A DNA stretch of 64,000 nt from Luzula sylvatica (Eukaryota > Streptophyta > Magnoliopsida > Poales > Juncaceae): positions 23,685,554-23,749,553 of the forward strand of contig OX326957.1 of the NCBI GenBank assembly GCA_946800325.1, in the 5' to 3' direction. Position numbers and translations under genes: made by a program. The notes under the pieces are model-generated. The model was given only the letters and a program-made list of their open reading frames with translations, did not search any database and was not told where the DNA came from. Position 1 is the stretch's first letter; the number at the start of each line of letters is the position of its first letter. Positions 31,682 to 44,879 of the stretch are shown here, one piece after another.

Positions 31682-34078
31682 TTATATTAAAGGGAAAAAT
31701 AAGTACTCAGCATAGAAGAGGTTCCAAACAAACCGATAATATTGCGATATTGCTTCCTACAAAATTTAATACAAAATCAATTATTCAATAATCACACAAC
31801 AGGTTACATTGATGAGAAATTTTGTAGATGTGATTAAAATACCTTTGTATATTTTTCTTGTTCCAAGACCCATGACTAAAAAATCACATAGAATCAAATA
31901 TTAGGCAAAACAATATAATTTAAGTTATATTATAATTATATATAAATCATTGCAGAAAGAAATTAAAATCAAAACTTAACTTGGAAAATGAGGCCAGAAG
32001 CTAATAAACCATGAATTGGAACCATTATAACGCGCCTAAAAGCCTGCAAATTTTATATTAAATTTCAATACATGAAGAATATAAAGCGATAATTATTGTA
32101 AATTAGTTTTAAAAATAATTTATTTTACCTGAGGCATATAAAAAGCTACACAAATAGCAGCTAAATAATTCAACAAAAGAAGCCCCGATCCAAGAAACGC
32201 AATTTTTCTCACTCCAAGCTTCGTTGCCAATGTCGATATTTGAAACCTAAATACAAAATAATTAAAAAATACTTATTTTCATATTAAAAAAGAAGAAAAT
32301 AATATATTTACTTACTTGCGGTCTCCTTCGACATCAGGAAGATCTTTAGTAATGGCAATGACGAGCGCGAAAAGAGTCACGAAGCACGTAATGAACGCCA
32401 CTGGAGAACTGCAGTTGAGAACAAAATGGAGAAGTCGAGTTTAGTAACACTTTATTTAACTTTACACTCATCCGCATGTGTCTGCAACCAAAATGAGAAA
32501 CAACATGATATTTAGTTATTTACCATTTTGCCCAAACACATGCTTCACAATATATCTATCCCTTTCTCACCCTTATTTATAAATATTAAAAAAATAAATA
32601 GTTATTGAATTTCACTGGATACCTCCATTGAAACGAAAGACCAAGTGCCGCTCTAGTAGCATAATAAACACCAAAATTCAATAGAAATCCACGCACCTAA
32701 ATTACAAACAAATCACATAAATTTTTAAAAAGGCCAAATTTCATATGTACCCCTACGAAACCCCACAATTTCATGTATACCCTTGCAAAACGTGAAATAT
32801 CATGAATACCCCTACAAAATTATTAAAATTTCATGAATATCCTTTTCGTTAGATTTCGGTTAACTATCCCTTAAGATTACCGTTAATTTGTGCTTTTTTT
32901 TTATTTTTCGACATTTTTTATTCCTTACTTACTTACATAGGGGGTAAAATTGTAAAAACACAAATTAGCGGTAATCTTACATAATAGTTAACCGAAATCT
33001 AACAAAAAAGGCATCCATGAAATTATAATAATTTTGTAGGGGTATTCATGATATTTCACGTTATGCTAGGGTATACGTGAAATTGTGGGGCTTTGTAGGG
33101 GTACATATGAAATTTGGCCTTTTAAAAAAATACATTTATAGATAGTTCTAATTTAACTTACCGTAGCGATTATGAGAAATGCTGCGATAGGAAATCGCTT
33201 GAGTCTGAAAGGAGGAACCGAATAAATCGTGCCGAGAAAAAGACCGAGACAATAAAGGGAAGTAATAAACGGTCCAAAATTCCACGCGACGATAGATACA
33301 CCCGTAACGGCGAAAAATAAAACTAGATACCATGCTGACTGGACCGATAAATCTCCCGCTGCGATTGGCAAGTACGGCTTGTTCACCCTAGAATTTAAAT
33401 AATTTTGATTTTTTTAAAGAGAGGGAAAAAGTAGATTGGATGAATTTGAATGGAGAAATGTACTTGTCGATTCCAATGTCGTAGATTTGGTTGATTCCGA
33501 CTATGTAGCCGTTTCCGCAGATTAGAGCTGCGAGGCCGTAACAGGCCTTGAAAATTAACCACCAATTGATTAGATTTGGGTTCTCTAGTAGAGCTCTCGA
33601 GACCAATGCTCTGTAATTGGAATGGAAAGAAGAGAGATTTGAATTGAATTTATGATCAATTGAATAGATTTGGGAGTAGTGAGAAAATTACACGGATCCT
33701 AAAGCAGTTCCCCGAATGGTATGTGGCCGCAAAAATCTCCAGCATTTATCTCGGAATTCAGATAGTCTCTCTGACAACGGAGCAGGGCCAACAGTGCCGG
33801 CTTGAGAGGAGGCCTGTATGGCAAAACAACTAGTTCGTCCATCTTCTCTGATAATCGAAACGAGAATTTCAATACAAAACTACGAACACTACCTGAATTT
33901 TAGAAAAGGGTATTCTTCGCCGTCGGTGAGAGTGGCTTATTGACGAACAAGAGAGTGGCTTTGCGAAGAGCTTCGCCGACTCGAACTTTACAGATGATGG
34001 GTGACCATTTTGAGCCCATTTGGACGGCGAGAAAAGCCCGGATGGAGAGCAACGAGACGAAGTGGAACAGAGAACCAT
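31682..34078 (-). CDS. HST: Homogentisate solanesyltransferase, chloroplast envelope (UbiA family)
   Basis: Ten exons give 378 residues: 33893-34078, 33692-33813, 33464-33610, 33162-33387, 32623-32696, 32316-32408, 32129-32246, 31981-32043, 31843-31875 and 31682-31756. Every junction is GT-AG and keeps frame. The enzyme prenylates and decarboxylates homogentisate with solanesyl diphosphate, the first committed step of plastoquinone-9 synthesis, in the plastid envelope. Exon 1 is a Ser/Arg-rich transit peptide of about 62 residues. The two UbiA Asp-rich motifs are present: NQIYDIGID (143-151) and KDLPDVEGD (273-281). Several hydrophobic helices follow, and the protein ends [13 protein letters not shown]. 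Sequence such as [12 protein letters not shown] and [14 protein letters not shown] matches HST better than the tocopherol enzyme HPT. Intron 4 carries a 388-bp palindromic MITE. Confidence 0.93.
32732..33119. mobile_element. 388-bp palindromic MITE in HST intron 4
   Basis: It starts GGCCAAATTTCATATGTACC and ends with the reverse complement. The arms of about 170 bp match nearly throughout, including the phrase GTTAACCGAAATCTAAC in opposite orientation. TTTTAAAAA flanks both sides (32723-32731 and 33120-33128), a possible 9-bp duplication, although it could be part of the palindrome. It lies wholly within the intron of 32697-33161. Confidence 0.8.
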
Positions 34079-36312
34079 TCCAAATGGGGGAGAGGCAGTG
34101 TGTGTGTCAGACGAGAAAAGCCATTGGAGCGGTGAGAACTAGTGTGTAAGTGATAAGAGAAGAATTGGGGCCATTTTTCTTTGATCAATAGGAGCCGTTG
34201 GATCTGTAAAAACAGCCTGATTTGTGTTGCATAATTTCACTGTGACTTGCATTGTGTTAATTATAAAACTGGAAAATTGGTTTTTTCAGAACACATTGTT
34301 TTCATGTTTAAAGTCGATAATCATTTGTCACGTTATTATTTAAGTCTACGGTTACTATTAATTTTTTATTTTAAACTTATAGAAAAAAATTATAACCGGT
34401 GTTGTTATTTTTTTATTTTTAATTATGAAAAATAACAAATTGTCGTTACTATCGAACCGTAAAAATAGCAACCGTTTGGTACCGTTGCTATTATCCATAA
34501 ATAACAACGGACTGTTGTTAATAAGTACTCAATAAATAACGGGGTTATGCTCATGACAATTAAATTATAGCAACCGTATTTTATTGTTATAATCAGAAAC
34601 GAATCCTGACAGATTTTTTTTTTAGGGAGGAATGATGAAATAAAAATATTTTATTGAAATTGCACTACAAAGAAAATAATTTGGGAAGGGAGAATGGAGA
34701 GCAAACAGTAGAATTTACACTAACATACTGATAAAAATAAATCGAGACATTGGCTATAACTATTAGATACCCTTTTAGCTCTTTAGCAACCGAAATTACC
34801 GTTTACATAGTAATTTTATGTTTCGTGTGATAGATATTGATTTACTATTTTAAGTTTCATATTTTGTTTCAAAATCCATATACCATTTTTGTAAATATTT
34901 ATAGTGATAATTCAAGTATGTATTTTCAAAAATTAAATCACCGAATTGCCCTCTAAATATGTAATATCAAAATTGTCATGTAAAAACAAGAAAATTAACG
35001 AATTTATATTTTAAAAATTGAACATTATTAAATCAGCCCATTTAAAACTAATATGCTATCAAATTGACTTGAATCGTTATCTTATCATCTAATTAACCAT
35101 GATTTAGATTTTTTTTTAACTCGAGTTAAATTACAATTACAAATCAGTACGACTAAGATGTCCTTGTCATCTAATTAATCACCGCGAAGGTCGCCAACAT
35201 CATCTACCTTATTTCGCCTCTTTTTACGCGTGAGGAATTACAAACTCAATTTGTCTCGGTACCCCGTTTACCACGATCCAATTCCCGATTGGTACTACGG
35301 CAATGGAGATTAAATTTATCATGAATTTCAATTCGGGAAATATCTTTTGCTTGAATCCAAAATAGCAATAATATCTATCAATTAAGTATTTTTTTTATTT
35401 GACAATTTTGCTTAAATCATGTTTCATCCCAATATGACCAAATTAGGACGACAAAATGTTGATTTCATCACAATTGTTCTCGGCATGTTAGTGCTAAAAT
35501 TGCAATTGTTTCGAATCACAATTCTAAATGGTGTATACGTTAATTCTTTTAATTGTCAAACGGGATGAGGAATGCGAAGTGAATATATCTCAAGCAAATG
35601 AAGTTACGTTATGTTTTACCTCTAATATCACACGAACAAACTAAAACAATATATTATTTTGTTCAAATTTTCTCCCACAAGATCACAATTGTTTAATTAA
35701 TTATTTTTCTTGTTTAAATTATGTAGTAGCAATGATATCAATATTGTACAATTACAAGCATTACTCGAACAATCAATACTGAAAGAACAAAAAATCGTTC
35801 CTAATATATGTAACTAAGAAAAAGAATATACATATTGTGGTACTTTACAATTTACAATCATCTAATATTTGCAAGGATAAATTAAGTTTGAGCGATAAAT
35901 GCAAGATCATGGATCGATTTGAGACAATATTATAACACATTGGGGGTTAATTCAGTTACAATTACTAACATCTTTTAAATTTGTCCCCAATTAGGCATAT
36001 AATTTAGCATAATAAACACATGATTTGAAAAAATGTCTTGACCTTACATGCACTCAAAAGTAATAAATTACCACATAAAATCAAACAAAATATATATGAA
36101 GCATTAACAACTAACAAGCAAAACTCACTAGAAAATCTTTTTACTTGAATCATTAAAAACCAATCTCTTCAAAATTTAATTTAGAAAAATATTCCAACAC
36201 TTCCAAATCCTTCATTCAACAAAACCAAACCCAAAACAAAACAGTCTCGGACATAACCTAACAAAACGAACTCGAAATTAGAAAACAAAAAGACATGATC
36301 GTCGAATTGAGT
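34079..36312. other. Intergenic DNA with the HST promoter and a possible MITE remnant
   Basis: The first few hundred bases above 34078 are the HST promoter and 5' leader on the minus strand; no clear TATA box is visible. At about 34420-34600, repeated ATAACAA(A/C) and GTTGCTAT words in both orientations suggest a decayed MITE. The rest shows no gene. The part just below 36313 is the RPS28 3' flank. Confidence 0.5.
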
Positions 36313-36510
36313 TCAGCGAAGTCTCCTAGCCTCACGCTCAGACTCGAGGAGGGTGAGAATATCGCCTTCTCTGACGGGTCCTTTCACGTTCCTCATGATG
36401 AGACGGTTCTGGTCGTCCAAAAACTTGACTCGCACTTGGGTCACTTGACCCCTCGACCCGGTTCGACCCATTATCTTCACCACCACTGCCAACTTAGCTT
36501 GAGTCTCCAT
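36313..36510 (-). CDS. RPS28: 40S ribosomal protein S28 (eS28)
   Basis: A single coding exon encodes 65 residues, [20 protein letters not shown] to [10 protein letters not shown], the full family length. The internal motif [13 protein letters not shown] and the basic C-terminal tail are diagnostic. eS28 is a small OB-fold protein on the 40S platform near the mRNA exit. The start codon directly follows a splice acceptor (ATATGCAG|T-ATG). The 5' UTR is therefore split by an intron at 36512-36648 (donor AAG|GTAATT), a layout common for plant ribosomal-protein genes. It appears intact and is presumably strongly expressed. Confidence 0.96.
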   Translation of the reverse strand: METQAKLAVVVKIMGRTGSRGQVTQVRVKFLDDQNRLIMRNVKGPVREGDILTLLESEREARRLR

Positions 36511-37210
36511 ACTGCATATATTTCATCACAAAAACTCAAATCAATAACAAAATTAGAAGTAATTTTAATTCTATTGAGTAATTACACAAAAAAACACACC
36601 AGAAAATCAAATCTCAAACGAGGGAATATTGATTAAGGGTTCAATTACCTTAAAGGTTGATTACCAGATGGTTTAGGTTGATCTACGAGTTTAGGTTTTG
36701 AAACCCTAATTTTCTCCATACAATTTTGTCTCTAATTTTTTTTTTCTAAACTATACTTTCAAACTATAATTGGTTCTATATTTCATAATAAAGGCTAAAT
36801 TGGAGTTGACGTAGACATGGTCAAATAATTCGATAACAACAAAAACCAAAAAATACATGTGATTGAGAGTTTGAAAACCAATCTTGGAAGGCACGTAGAG
36901 ATAAACTAATAGATAATTATACATACAAATCAATGACTATTTCCAAGATCAATCCGACCCAAAACGCTTACTTACTGAACCAACGAATCACGCAGATCGT
37001 CACAAATATGATGAACAGAGAGGAAATCAAACCTTTTAGTTGCTCTCGAGGAATCAAGAGAGATCGCCTAGAAGAAGCAGTCGTGAGAAAGCGGCTACGC
37101 AAATGGAGTTGGGAGAAGGAAACCCTAGCTTATATAAAGGCAGCTAAATTTGGGCTGAATAATAAAGGCCATTGTTTGGGCTTATTATTTAATAGGCTTC
37201 AAGGATAATT
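36511..37210 (-). promoter_or_regulatory. RPS28 5' leader and promoter with telo-box and site II motifs
   Basis: Read on the minus strand, two TGGGCT-type site II words (+ strand 37151-37156 and 37177-37182) precede a TATA box (CTTTATATAA, 37130-37139). A telo-box AAACCCTAG follows at 37120-37128. This arrangement is typical of plant ribosomal-protein promoters. A second telo-box-like AAACCCTAA lies near 36699-36707. The open frame at 36933-37208 on + is promoter and leader sequence, not a gene. The leader probably contains a second intron, which I could not delimit. Confidence 0.7.
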
Positions 37211-37386
37211 ATATAATGATCTACTTTTTACTACAATACAAAACATAAATAATATTCCCACTATTTTAAAAATATATATATAATTTATCAATTTCTTTAT
37301 TTTCATGTAATAGTCTTACAATACAACATTTCAATTACACAATACTTATTTTTGTACATTGCATAAACTATCCAAACTTAATTGGT

Positions 37387-39098
37387 CTATTTTTCATCTG
37401 AAATCCAATTGTTCTTAACCTTAGGGCCAGTAGGCCCTTCTTCACCAAGCACCTCATTTGGCAAACTATCTATCACCTTCTCTAATCTCTGTCTAAACTT
37501 CTTTGGCAATATTTTGGCAACTTTTTCAATCTCTTTTCTTGTATCATAACTTATCTTAGGTCCCCATTCTCTCATGTAGTTCAACCATGGCGGTTCGATC
37601 ACCCCCAAATAATCCGCCGAAACGACTCGAAATTTATTTCCAATATCTAGTTTTTGGCCTTTGTCGCTATCGTTTCTTATGCCGATTCCTGATTTCGAAT
37701 CCCCTTGTAGTACCAATCCTGGTTTTGAATAAAATGCATGACCATGTAATGATGCGTACGTGACTGGTTTGTTTCCCCCTTCGTAATCTAATTGCGATGC
37801 GTCGAACCAAGAACCCCCGCTATGTTCGGAGAAATATACACTTATTAGTTCGCCGTTAAAATTGCTAATTCGTAGGGTTAAGTGCTCCCAATCACCCACA
37901 TGTTCTCCTATTTTACCTAGAGGTACGGTGAGAAATTTCACTTTTGCCCTTGCGGGGCCGTTGAAGGGGTAAAAGACCCATATCGCAATATCGGTGTACG
38001 TTGCTCCGAACATTGGTTTTACATGTAAATATGTTTCCGCGGAAGCGATATCGCCTTTCTTAATCATATCACTTTGTGAGTTATTACTTGGTAAGTCGAT
38101 CCAATATAAGCCGTCGTTGGACCCGGCTTGAGGAAGATTGGACCCGTTCGATTCGATTTGTATAGGGGTTTGGTTATCCTTTTGGTACAAAAGCGCCCCG
38201 TTTTTGAAGAACCAATCTACCGACGACGGGAGGTAGGGCTCTTTAGGATGAAGATAAATCCAAGGGGAGAAATTTTGCATTAATGTGTCGATTTGGGTAA
38301 GGTTAGGCATGTGACAGGTAAAGTTCGAATTGTTATTTTTCAAACAAGCTAATGTAGATTTATTAGGTGAGCCGTTGGCCTGAACCAAGAATGTACCAAT
38401 CAAGACCCCTAATGCTTGAACACCTCTCATTGAAGGAATTAGGGTTGAAACACTAATTCCATCCTTATCGTGGCTCCAAATCGAGGAGTCGGTCTCGACA
38501 TCATCACTGAAGTCATTTCTGACGCATCTGAAATCATCGACCGGGGGCTTTTCTGCCGTGTCCGTGATGACTAACCCTAAAACTTTGTAACCATCGGGAG
38601 GCGTTGGTAACCAAAAGTACCCATTTCCACTTTGTTTTATATTCGCATTTTGGCTACTCCAAATTAGGGTGAAATCGATTGGTTTGGCAAGGCTGTTTTC
38701 GTTTGTCGTGTCCCTCGCAACAAGAACACGACCGAAAAGAGGTTTGTTGTTTGGTTGAGCATAATATCCTAAAATGGAGAAACCATCGGGGACTTGAGAA
38801 GGCTCGAAGAAGGTGGCTCCTTGGTTATCTTGGCCTCCTTCTAGGGTTGTCCAAATTTTAGTGAAGGTTGAGACTTGGCAAACCTCAAGACCTCCTAGGT
38901 CTATAATTCCATTTGCAAATCCACCAACTAGAAATTGAAAATTCCAAAGTATATCTATGTGAACAACTATAATTATTGATATTATTTGATATATTGATTC
39001 TTGCCTGAATTCCATGTTGGCAAAGGAGAAGAGAGAGATAAAATGGTCTCAATTGGTAATGGTGATCCATTTCTCATGGAAAGAGGGCAATTTCCCAT
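37387..39098 (-). CDS. DUF946 / VPS62-like plant protein
   Basis: Two exons, 39005-39098 and 37387-38927, give 544 residues starting MGNCPLSMRNGSPLPIETIL. The intron of 77 bp has donor CAG|GCAAGA and acceptor TTTCTAG, a GC-AG intron; no GT donor fits. With it removed, SSPLPTWNS joins VGGFANGIIDLGGLEV as in other members of the family. Reading straight through would replace the conserved N-terminus with hydrophobic intron sequence. Family motifs seen include TFTKIWTTLEGG, GATFFEPSQVPDGF, SPWIYLHPKEPYLPSSVDWFF, VGDWEH and YEGGNKP. The function of this plant family is poorly defined; the VPS62 label rests on similarity to a yeast protein. Gly2-Asn3-Cys4 might allow acylation, but Leu6 is not ideal for myristoylation. 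Confidence 0.9.
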
Positions 39099-40417
39099 GG
39101 CCGAGGAGAAGATTTTCCTTCTGAGTTTGTGATTCTTGCCTTGGATAAACACAAAGCAAACAATATGAGAGAGAGAGTGGGGACCAAAAGGTCTTTAATC
39201 TTGATCACCTTTCTTGTATAGATGGAGAATACATGAAAATTCTGCTCTTTTTTAGCAAATACCACAATGATAAATTCAACAAAGATATTTCTGAAATTAA
39301 ATAACAGTATAACTGGACTTATGTAGATGAGAATGATTACTTTGCTTCCTTGTCTTGCATTATGGATATACAAAGTAATGAGGAGGAGATACATGGTTGT
39401 GACTTGCAAGGAAATGAAACTTGTACTTTAGTAGTTAGGCTGCCAAGTGTTCTATTTTAGTTTTCAGTTTTAGATAAAAAAATATTTTAGTTTATTTATT
39501 TAGAATATAAAAAGTCTTTTAAGGAAATATTATTCTTTAAAATATTCATATCGTCAATATGTGTTTTATGACTTTTAACCATAGATTGGTTTTGTCCTCA
39601 AGCCACAGTGCCAAAGGAGTGACAGGTGTGATACATGAAGGCAAAGAGCATCTATTGCATGATACCATGGAATATCTTTGTTGAGAAAATGATATTTCTT
39701 GAATTTGAATTTTGAACCATTTTATTGGATAACAACTCAATTTTTGTGATAGTTAAATAGGTTGAAAGGTTGCCTCAATGAGAAAAACAAGTGTCATCAA
39801 TGAATTTTACATGAGTCAAACAAGTTGTCACTTGGCACAAATGGAACCAATGACTATTTATATTTAATAATTAAATCACAAGATTGGTATAAAAGGTTTC
39901 ATGATAAAATTCCAAGTAAAATGTGCAATGAGTTTTGATATGATAAAGTACGTATATGATGCAAAAAAGAAAATAACAGTCATACTATATATTTAGTTTC
40001 AAATGAATAGATTGTTATTATGTTTGTTTCTAATGTAGTGAATATTTAATATTTTACATGTTTATTTAAACATTTGAAATTAAATATTTCTTGATTTATA
40101 TAATATTAATAGGTCCATTTTGCTTTATTGTAGAGTCATCATAAAACCAGATAATTTTAAATTAAAAAAAAATTAAAGTTCAGAATACAAAATTTTCAAG
40201 TATAAGATTTAAAACTGATATCTCGATATGAAATGAAATTTAAAATAAACTACAAGAATTCACAACACTCTAAAGTCTAAGCTGAATGGAAGCTTCAAAA
40301 ATCAATTGATTATATTTTGGAATAATTAACCTTGATTACAGATTACACATTTTCTGAATAAAAAATATTAATTAAATACAGTTATTTAACAAAATGAATT
40401 TCCACACGTACATAGTT
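39099..40417. other. Intergenic DNA between the DUF946 and hydrolase genes
   Basis: It holds the promoter of the minus-strand DUF946 gene at its left end (a CT-rich leader near 39160-39180) and the 3' flank of the hydrolase gene at its right end. No other gene or repeat is supported. Confidence 0.5.
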
Positions 40418-42000
40418 CTAAATATGCCGCTTCACGAAGGACTCAACCATTGGATTCACAAGATTCGGCGCCTCATCCTATATTTAAAAAAAAATAAAAA
40501 ATAAACCCAAATTTCCTAGTAAATTTAGTAATTAATTAATTAATTAATTAATAAACCTGGGGGCAATGACCAACATTAGGCAAAACAACAAAATCTTCAA
40601 CCGCTTTAAAATCCGCGTAAGCTCTTCCGAGCTCAATCGGCTCCCACGGATCCTTATCACCCCACGCCACCAATACAGGACACTAACAAAACAAACGGGT
40701 TAACAGGTTAACGGGTTATCATTTTTACGGGTTCTTGGATTCAACGATACATACCTTGACTAGGGGAAGAAGCTCTTCGGGAAGAGGCCCGTCAGAGTAG
40801 CAAATGAACTCGAGAAATACATCCGCTGCACCCGGATCCAAACCCGGTTGTAAAATCATTTCAACTAATTCCTCCGTCACTGCTGACGTGTCATGATAAC
40901 ACTACAAAACCCAAAAAGTGGATAAATATCATATATACCCCTCCCAAAGTGTGAAATTGAATATGCGACGAAAATACCTGGCAAAGAATGCTTTTCACCG
41001 ATTCAGGCGTCGCCACCGCGTTGAAGAAGAGCTTCCCTACAGGTGTATTTCTGCATAAATAATATTCGTATAAATATTATTAGATTATATATTTTTAAAT
41101 TTTATATGGATTTATATAATTTACTTGAGAAGGCTTTGGAAGGATTTGATGAAAGGTCTTCCATACCAAGGTTGTTTCTTGATATGAAGCATTCTTAATG
41201 AAATATCTAATAATACGATTCCTTTGCAAATTGTTGGGTCTGTAATGGCTCCTTGTAGACCGATAAGTCCTGATAAACGAAAGAGTTATATCTGGTAAAT
41301 TGAAATTACACTATGATATGTTTCGTACCTCCAATTGAGTTGCATATGAAAAAGGCGGAGTCTTTGACTATCTCTGAACAAAAGTCATTTACTTGATCAG
41401 CCCAAGTCTCGAATGAGTAGAAATTGGGACCGAGTTCTCGCGGATTGGGTTTGTCTGAATACCCGTATCCAATTAGATCGATTGCGTATACTCTGTTCGA
41501 ACTTGCGAGCACTGGTATGTTCTTCCTCCAGTGATCGCTGCAAAGGAAGATAAAAAAGGTGAGAAATTCGGAGAAAAGAAAGCATTACATGATTATTGTA
41601 TATTTGACTTACACCTGTTTGCCCCAAATCCATGAATCAGAACCAACGAAGGTCCAGTCGAGCCTGCATACTGATAACGAATTTTATACCCACGCCAATT
41701 CCAAATACTAAACAGTAAAAATAATATAATTTCAGATTATGAACTAAAATTACAATAATTTGCTGTATTATTATAATTATCATACCTTGTCTGGGCTTGA
41801 ATCGTGGATACTCCGGCAGAATCCGGCTCAACACTCTCCTCAATTGGCTGTGTATTGGAAGCCTTGATGGATTTGAGAAAACGAAAATGACTACAACGAT
41901 TCGCGACAGGCATAGACGAATTGGAGTGAAATAGAAACTTTGAGTACACGGGGATTGAGATTGACGGAGATATCGAAGCTGAGCATGCTGAGCTCGCCAT
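40418..42000 (-). CDS. Alpha/beta hydrolase, probably plastid (At5g19850-like)
   Basis: Eight GT-AG exons give 355 residues: 41786-42000, 41615-41707, 41329-41537, 41125-41269, 40978-41050, 40755-40901, 40557-40682 and 40418-40477. The start MASSACSASI opens a Ser-rich segment of about 60 residues resembling a plastid transit peptide. The fold signature is complete: oxyanion loop HGFGAN, nucleophile elbow CNSIGG with Ser170, acid Asp305 in WGDKDPWEP, and His333 in VGHCPQ. It belongs with epoxide hydrolase/haloalkane dehalogenase-like plant hydrolases, the group that includes chlorophyll dephytylase and pheophytinase relatives; the substrate is unknown. It is the left member of a block conserved with Arabidopsis chromosome 5 and is transcribed away from KETCH1. 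Confidence 0.92.
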
Positions 42001-42979
42001 GCCCAGTGCGAAGAACCACAACCTTCAATGGAGGTGGAGAAGTTTGAATACGTGGAATCACGGAGGCCCGTTATTTTTATTGGGTAACGGGGTAATCAAG
42101 GCCCAACGGTCGAATAATTAGGCCCAATATAAATATTATTAGCATGGGCTTAAAAGGTCAACCAATCATAGCACGCCACGTTTCGTTATTATTCTGGAGC
42201 ATAAATTTATTACAATATCTAAATACGATGTTTTTATTACTAATAATGCGCTGTCTAGCATTAATTCAATGACAACCTTTGCCTTAGTACTTTACCTTAT
42301 AAAGAACAAATTAGTCTTTGAACCAGGTGCACCAAACACCCAGCCAATAAAACCGGGCCACCTCAATGTGTTAGCCAGAATGGCAGAATATTCAAATATA
42401 ATAGTGGTGCACCGCGTTTATTCAGTAATTTTGTCTTACAATGAACTTATAAGATGCTTGGATGCAACATTATTGTCTTTTAATTATTAGTTTCTTCAAA
42501 TGTAGCCCTTAATTACTTCCAGAAAACATTGTAATAATCACAAATTCTCTTTCCTTTACTATAGTGAACCTGGTCCACTACACTACACCGTCTCCTTGTC
42601 ACAATTATTAACACTATTAGTTTACAGAACCAAGTTCATACAATATTTAACCAAAATATAATAGATATGCTATGATTGAGCATATATTTATATGGTCAAG
42701 GTCTATATTTTGTCCACACACCATTTAGTAAATTTATCCTTTCGGGATGATATGGTACATTTGTCTAAATGTGAACCTAGTTTAGGGAAGATCATACATG
42801 CATTGTCCCACTCCCTCCTTACACGGATTCTTTTCTCCAGCCCCCACTCTTTTACAAACCCTAGCAATATATTCCTCAATCTCTCTTCTTTCATCTATCT
42901 CGTCGCCGTCCCTCCTCCAAAACCCTAATTCTTATCTCCCTCTCTTTGTCCGTTCATTGCTATCAATCCGTCAAGCGCC
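42001..42979. promoter_or_regulatory. Divergent intergenic region: hydrolase and KETCH1 promoters
   Basis: About 980 bp separates the minus-strand hydrolase from plus-strand KETCH1. The KETCH1 leader is pyrimidine-rich (42880-42960) and holds a telo-box AAACCCTAA at about 42920-42928, a motif common in genes for growth and translation. TGGGCC/GGGCC words at about 42101-42126 are plausible site II elements for the hydrolase. No other gene is seen. Confidence 0.5.
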
Positions 42980-44831
42980 ATGGCCAAGGAAGCCGAACTC
43001 GACCAACACATGGCGGCCGTACTAGGTCCCGACCCTGCTCAATTCGACGCCTTAATCTCCGCTCTCATGTCATCGTCCAACACCGATCGAGGCTCCGCCG
43101 AGACTTTGTTCAACCACTGCCGTGCTCGCCAGCCCGAGACCCTGACGTTGAAGCTGGCGCATATTTTGCACTCTTCTCCCCGCCCGGAACTCAAATCCAT
43201 GTCTGCAATTCTTATTCGTAAACTCCTGACCGATAGTCAATTGGCGCCTAGTGTTTACCCTCAACTTTCCCCTGCTGGTCAAGCGAATTTGAAGGAACTT
43301 CTTCTGTTGTCTCTGAATCAAGACAGTCCGAAATCAATTTCTAAGAAGCTCTGTGACGCCATTTCCGAGTTGGCGGCAACTCTTTTACCTGATTCGGCAT
43401 GGCCTGAGCTCATCCCGTTCCTCTTCAAATCCGCCTCAAGTCCAGATTTGCCTGCTAGACTGCAGGAATCATCCTTATTGATTTTTGCTCGATTATCTGA
43501 ATACATAGCGGATTCATTGACTCAGCATCTCCCCACAATCCATTCCATTCTTTTAGCTTCTCTCACTCACCCTACTTCACCAGATGTTCGCATCGCCGCC
43601 CTCACTGCAGCAGTTAATCTCGTCCAGTGTCTCTCTTCCTCCTCAGACCGAGACAGCCTACAAGATCTCCTACCTTCCATGATGCGAGCTTTGACAGATT
43701 GCTTAAACTCAGGCCAAGAGGCCTCGGCACAAGAAGCGCTTGAATTGCTCGTTGAATTGGCCGGAACCGAGCCGAGATTCTTGCGCAGACAAATTGTCGA
43801 CGTAGTCACAGCCATGCTCCAGGTGGCAGAAGCCGATCAACTCGAAGAGGGAACACGCCATCTGGCGGTCGAATTCGTAGTAACCCTAGCCGAAGCACGC
43901 GAACGTGCACCAGGCATGATGAGAAAATTCCCCCAATTCGTAGGCCGTCTCTTCGCTGTCTTAATGAAGATGCTTCTAGACATCGACGACGAGCCAGCCT
44001 GGCACTCGGCCGTAGAAGAAGACGAAGACGCTGGCGAAACCTCCAACTATGGAGTCGCGCAAGAATGCTTGGACCGTCTCGCAATCGCCATCGGTGGAAA
44101 TGCGGTGGTCCCACTTGCGTCAGAGCTTCTCCCCGTTTACTTGGCATCTCCCGATTGGGAGAAACACCACGCAGCGTTGATCACCCTTGCACAGATCGCT
44201 GAAGGCTGTGCCAAGGTCATGTTGAAGAACTTAGCACAGGTCGTGACTATGATTCTTAATGGGTTTCAGCACCCGCATCCGAGAGTGAGATGGGCAGCGA
44301 TCAACGCGATCGGACAGCTGTCCACGGATCTGGGCCCCGATTTGCAGACTCATTATCACTCGAAGGTTCTTCCTGCGTTGGCCAATGCCATGGACGATTT
44401 TCAGAATCCAAGAGTTCAGGCTCATGCCGCCTCGGCGATTTTGAATTTCAGCGAGAATTGCACTCCTGAGATTCTCACTCCTTATCTCGATGGAATCGTT
44501 TCGAAATTACTCGTTCTTCTTCAAAACGGGAAGCAAATGGTTCAGGAAGGCGCTTTGACTGCCTTGGCTTCTGTTGCTGATTCGTCGCAGGTAATTAATT
44601 ATATTCGCAATTATTATTTAAATAATTTTGATGATTAATATATATTTTTTAATTTTAGGGGCAATTCCAAAAGTACTATGATGCGGTCATGCCGTATTTG
44701 AAGGCGATTTTGATTAATGCGACTGATAAGTCGAATAGAATGCTTCGAGCCAAGTCTATGGAGTGTATTAGTTTGGTTGGTATGGCTGTTGGCAAGGACA
44801 AATTCAGAGACGATGCCAAACAGGTTTGTAA

Positions 44832-44879
<48 letters not shown>

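Noticed and set aside
36933..37208. Plus-strand 91-codon open frame
   Set aside because: It covers the minus-strand RPS28 TATA box, telo-box and leader; no domain is visible.
41998..42021. Longer N-terminus of the hydrolase starting MWFFALG
   Set aside because: That start is a TTG codon; the first ATG is at 42000 and gives MASSACS, a plausible transit peptide start.
43806..44147. Minus-strand Arg-rich open frame within KETCH1
   Set aside because: It is a shadow of the GC-richer KETCH1 exon 1 reading frame.
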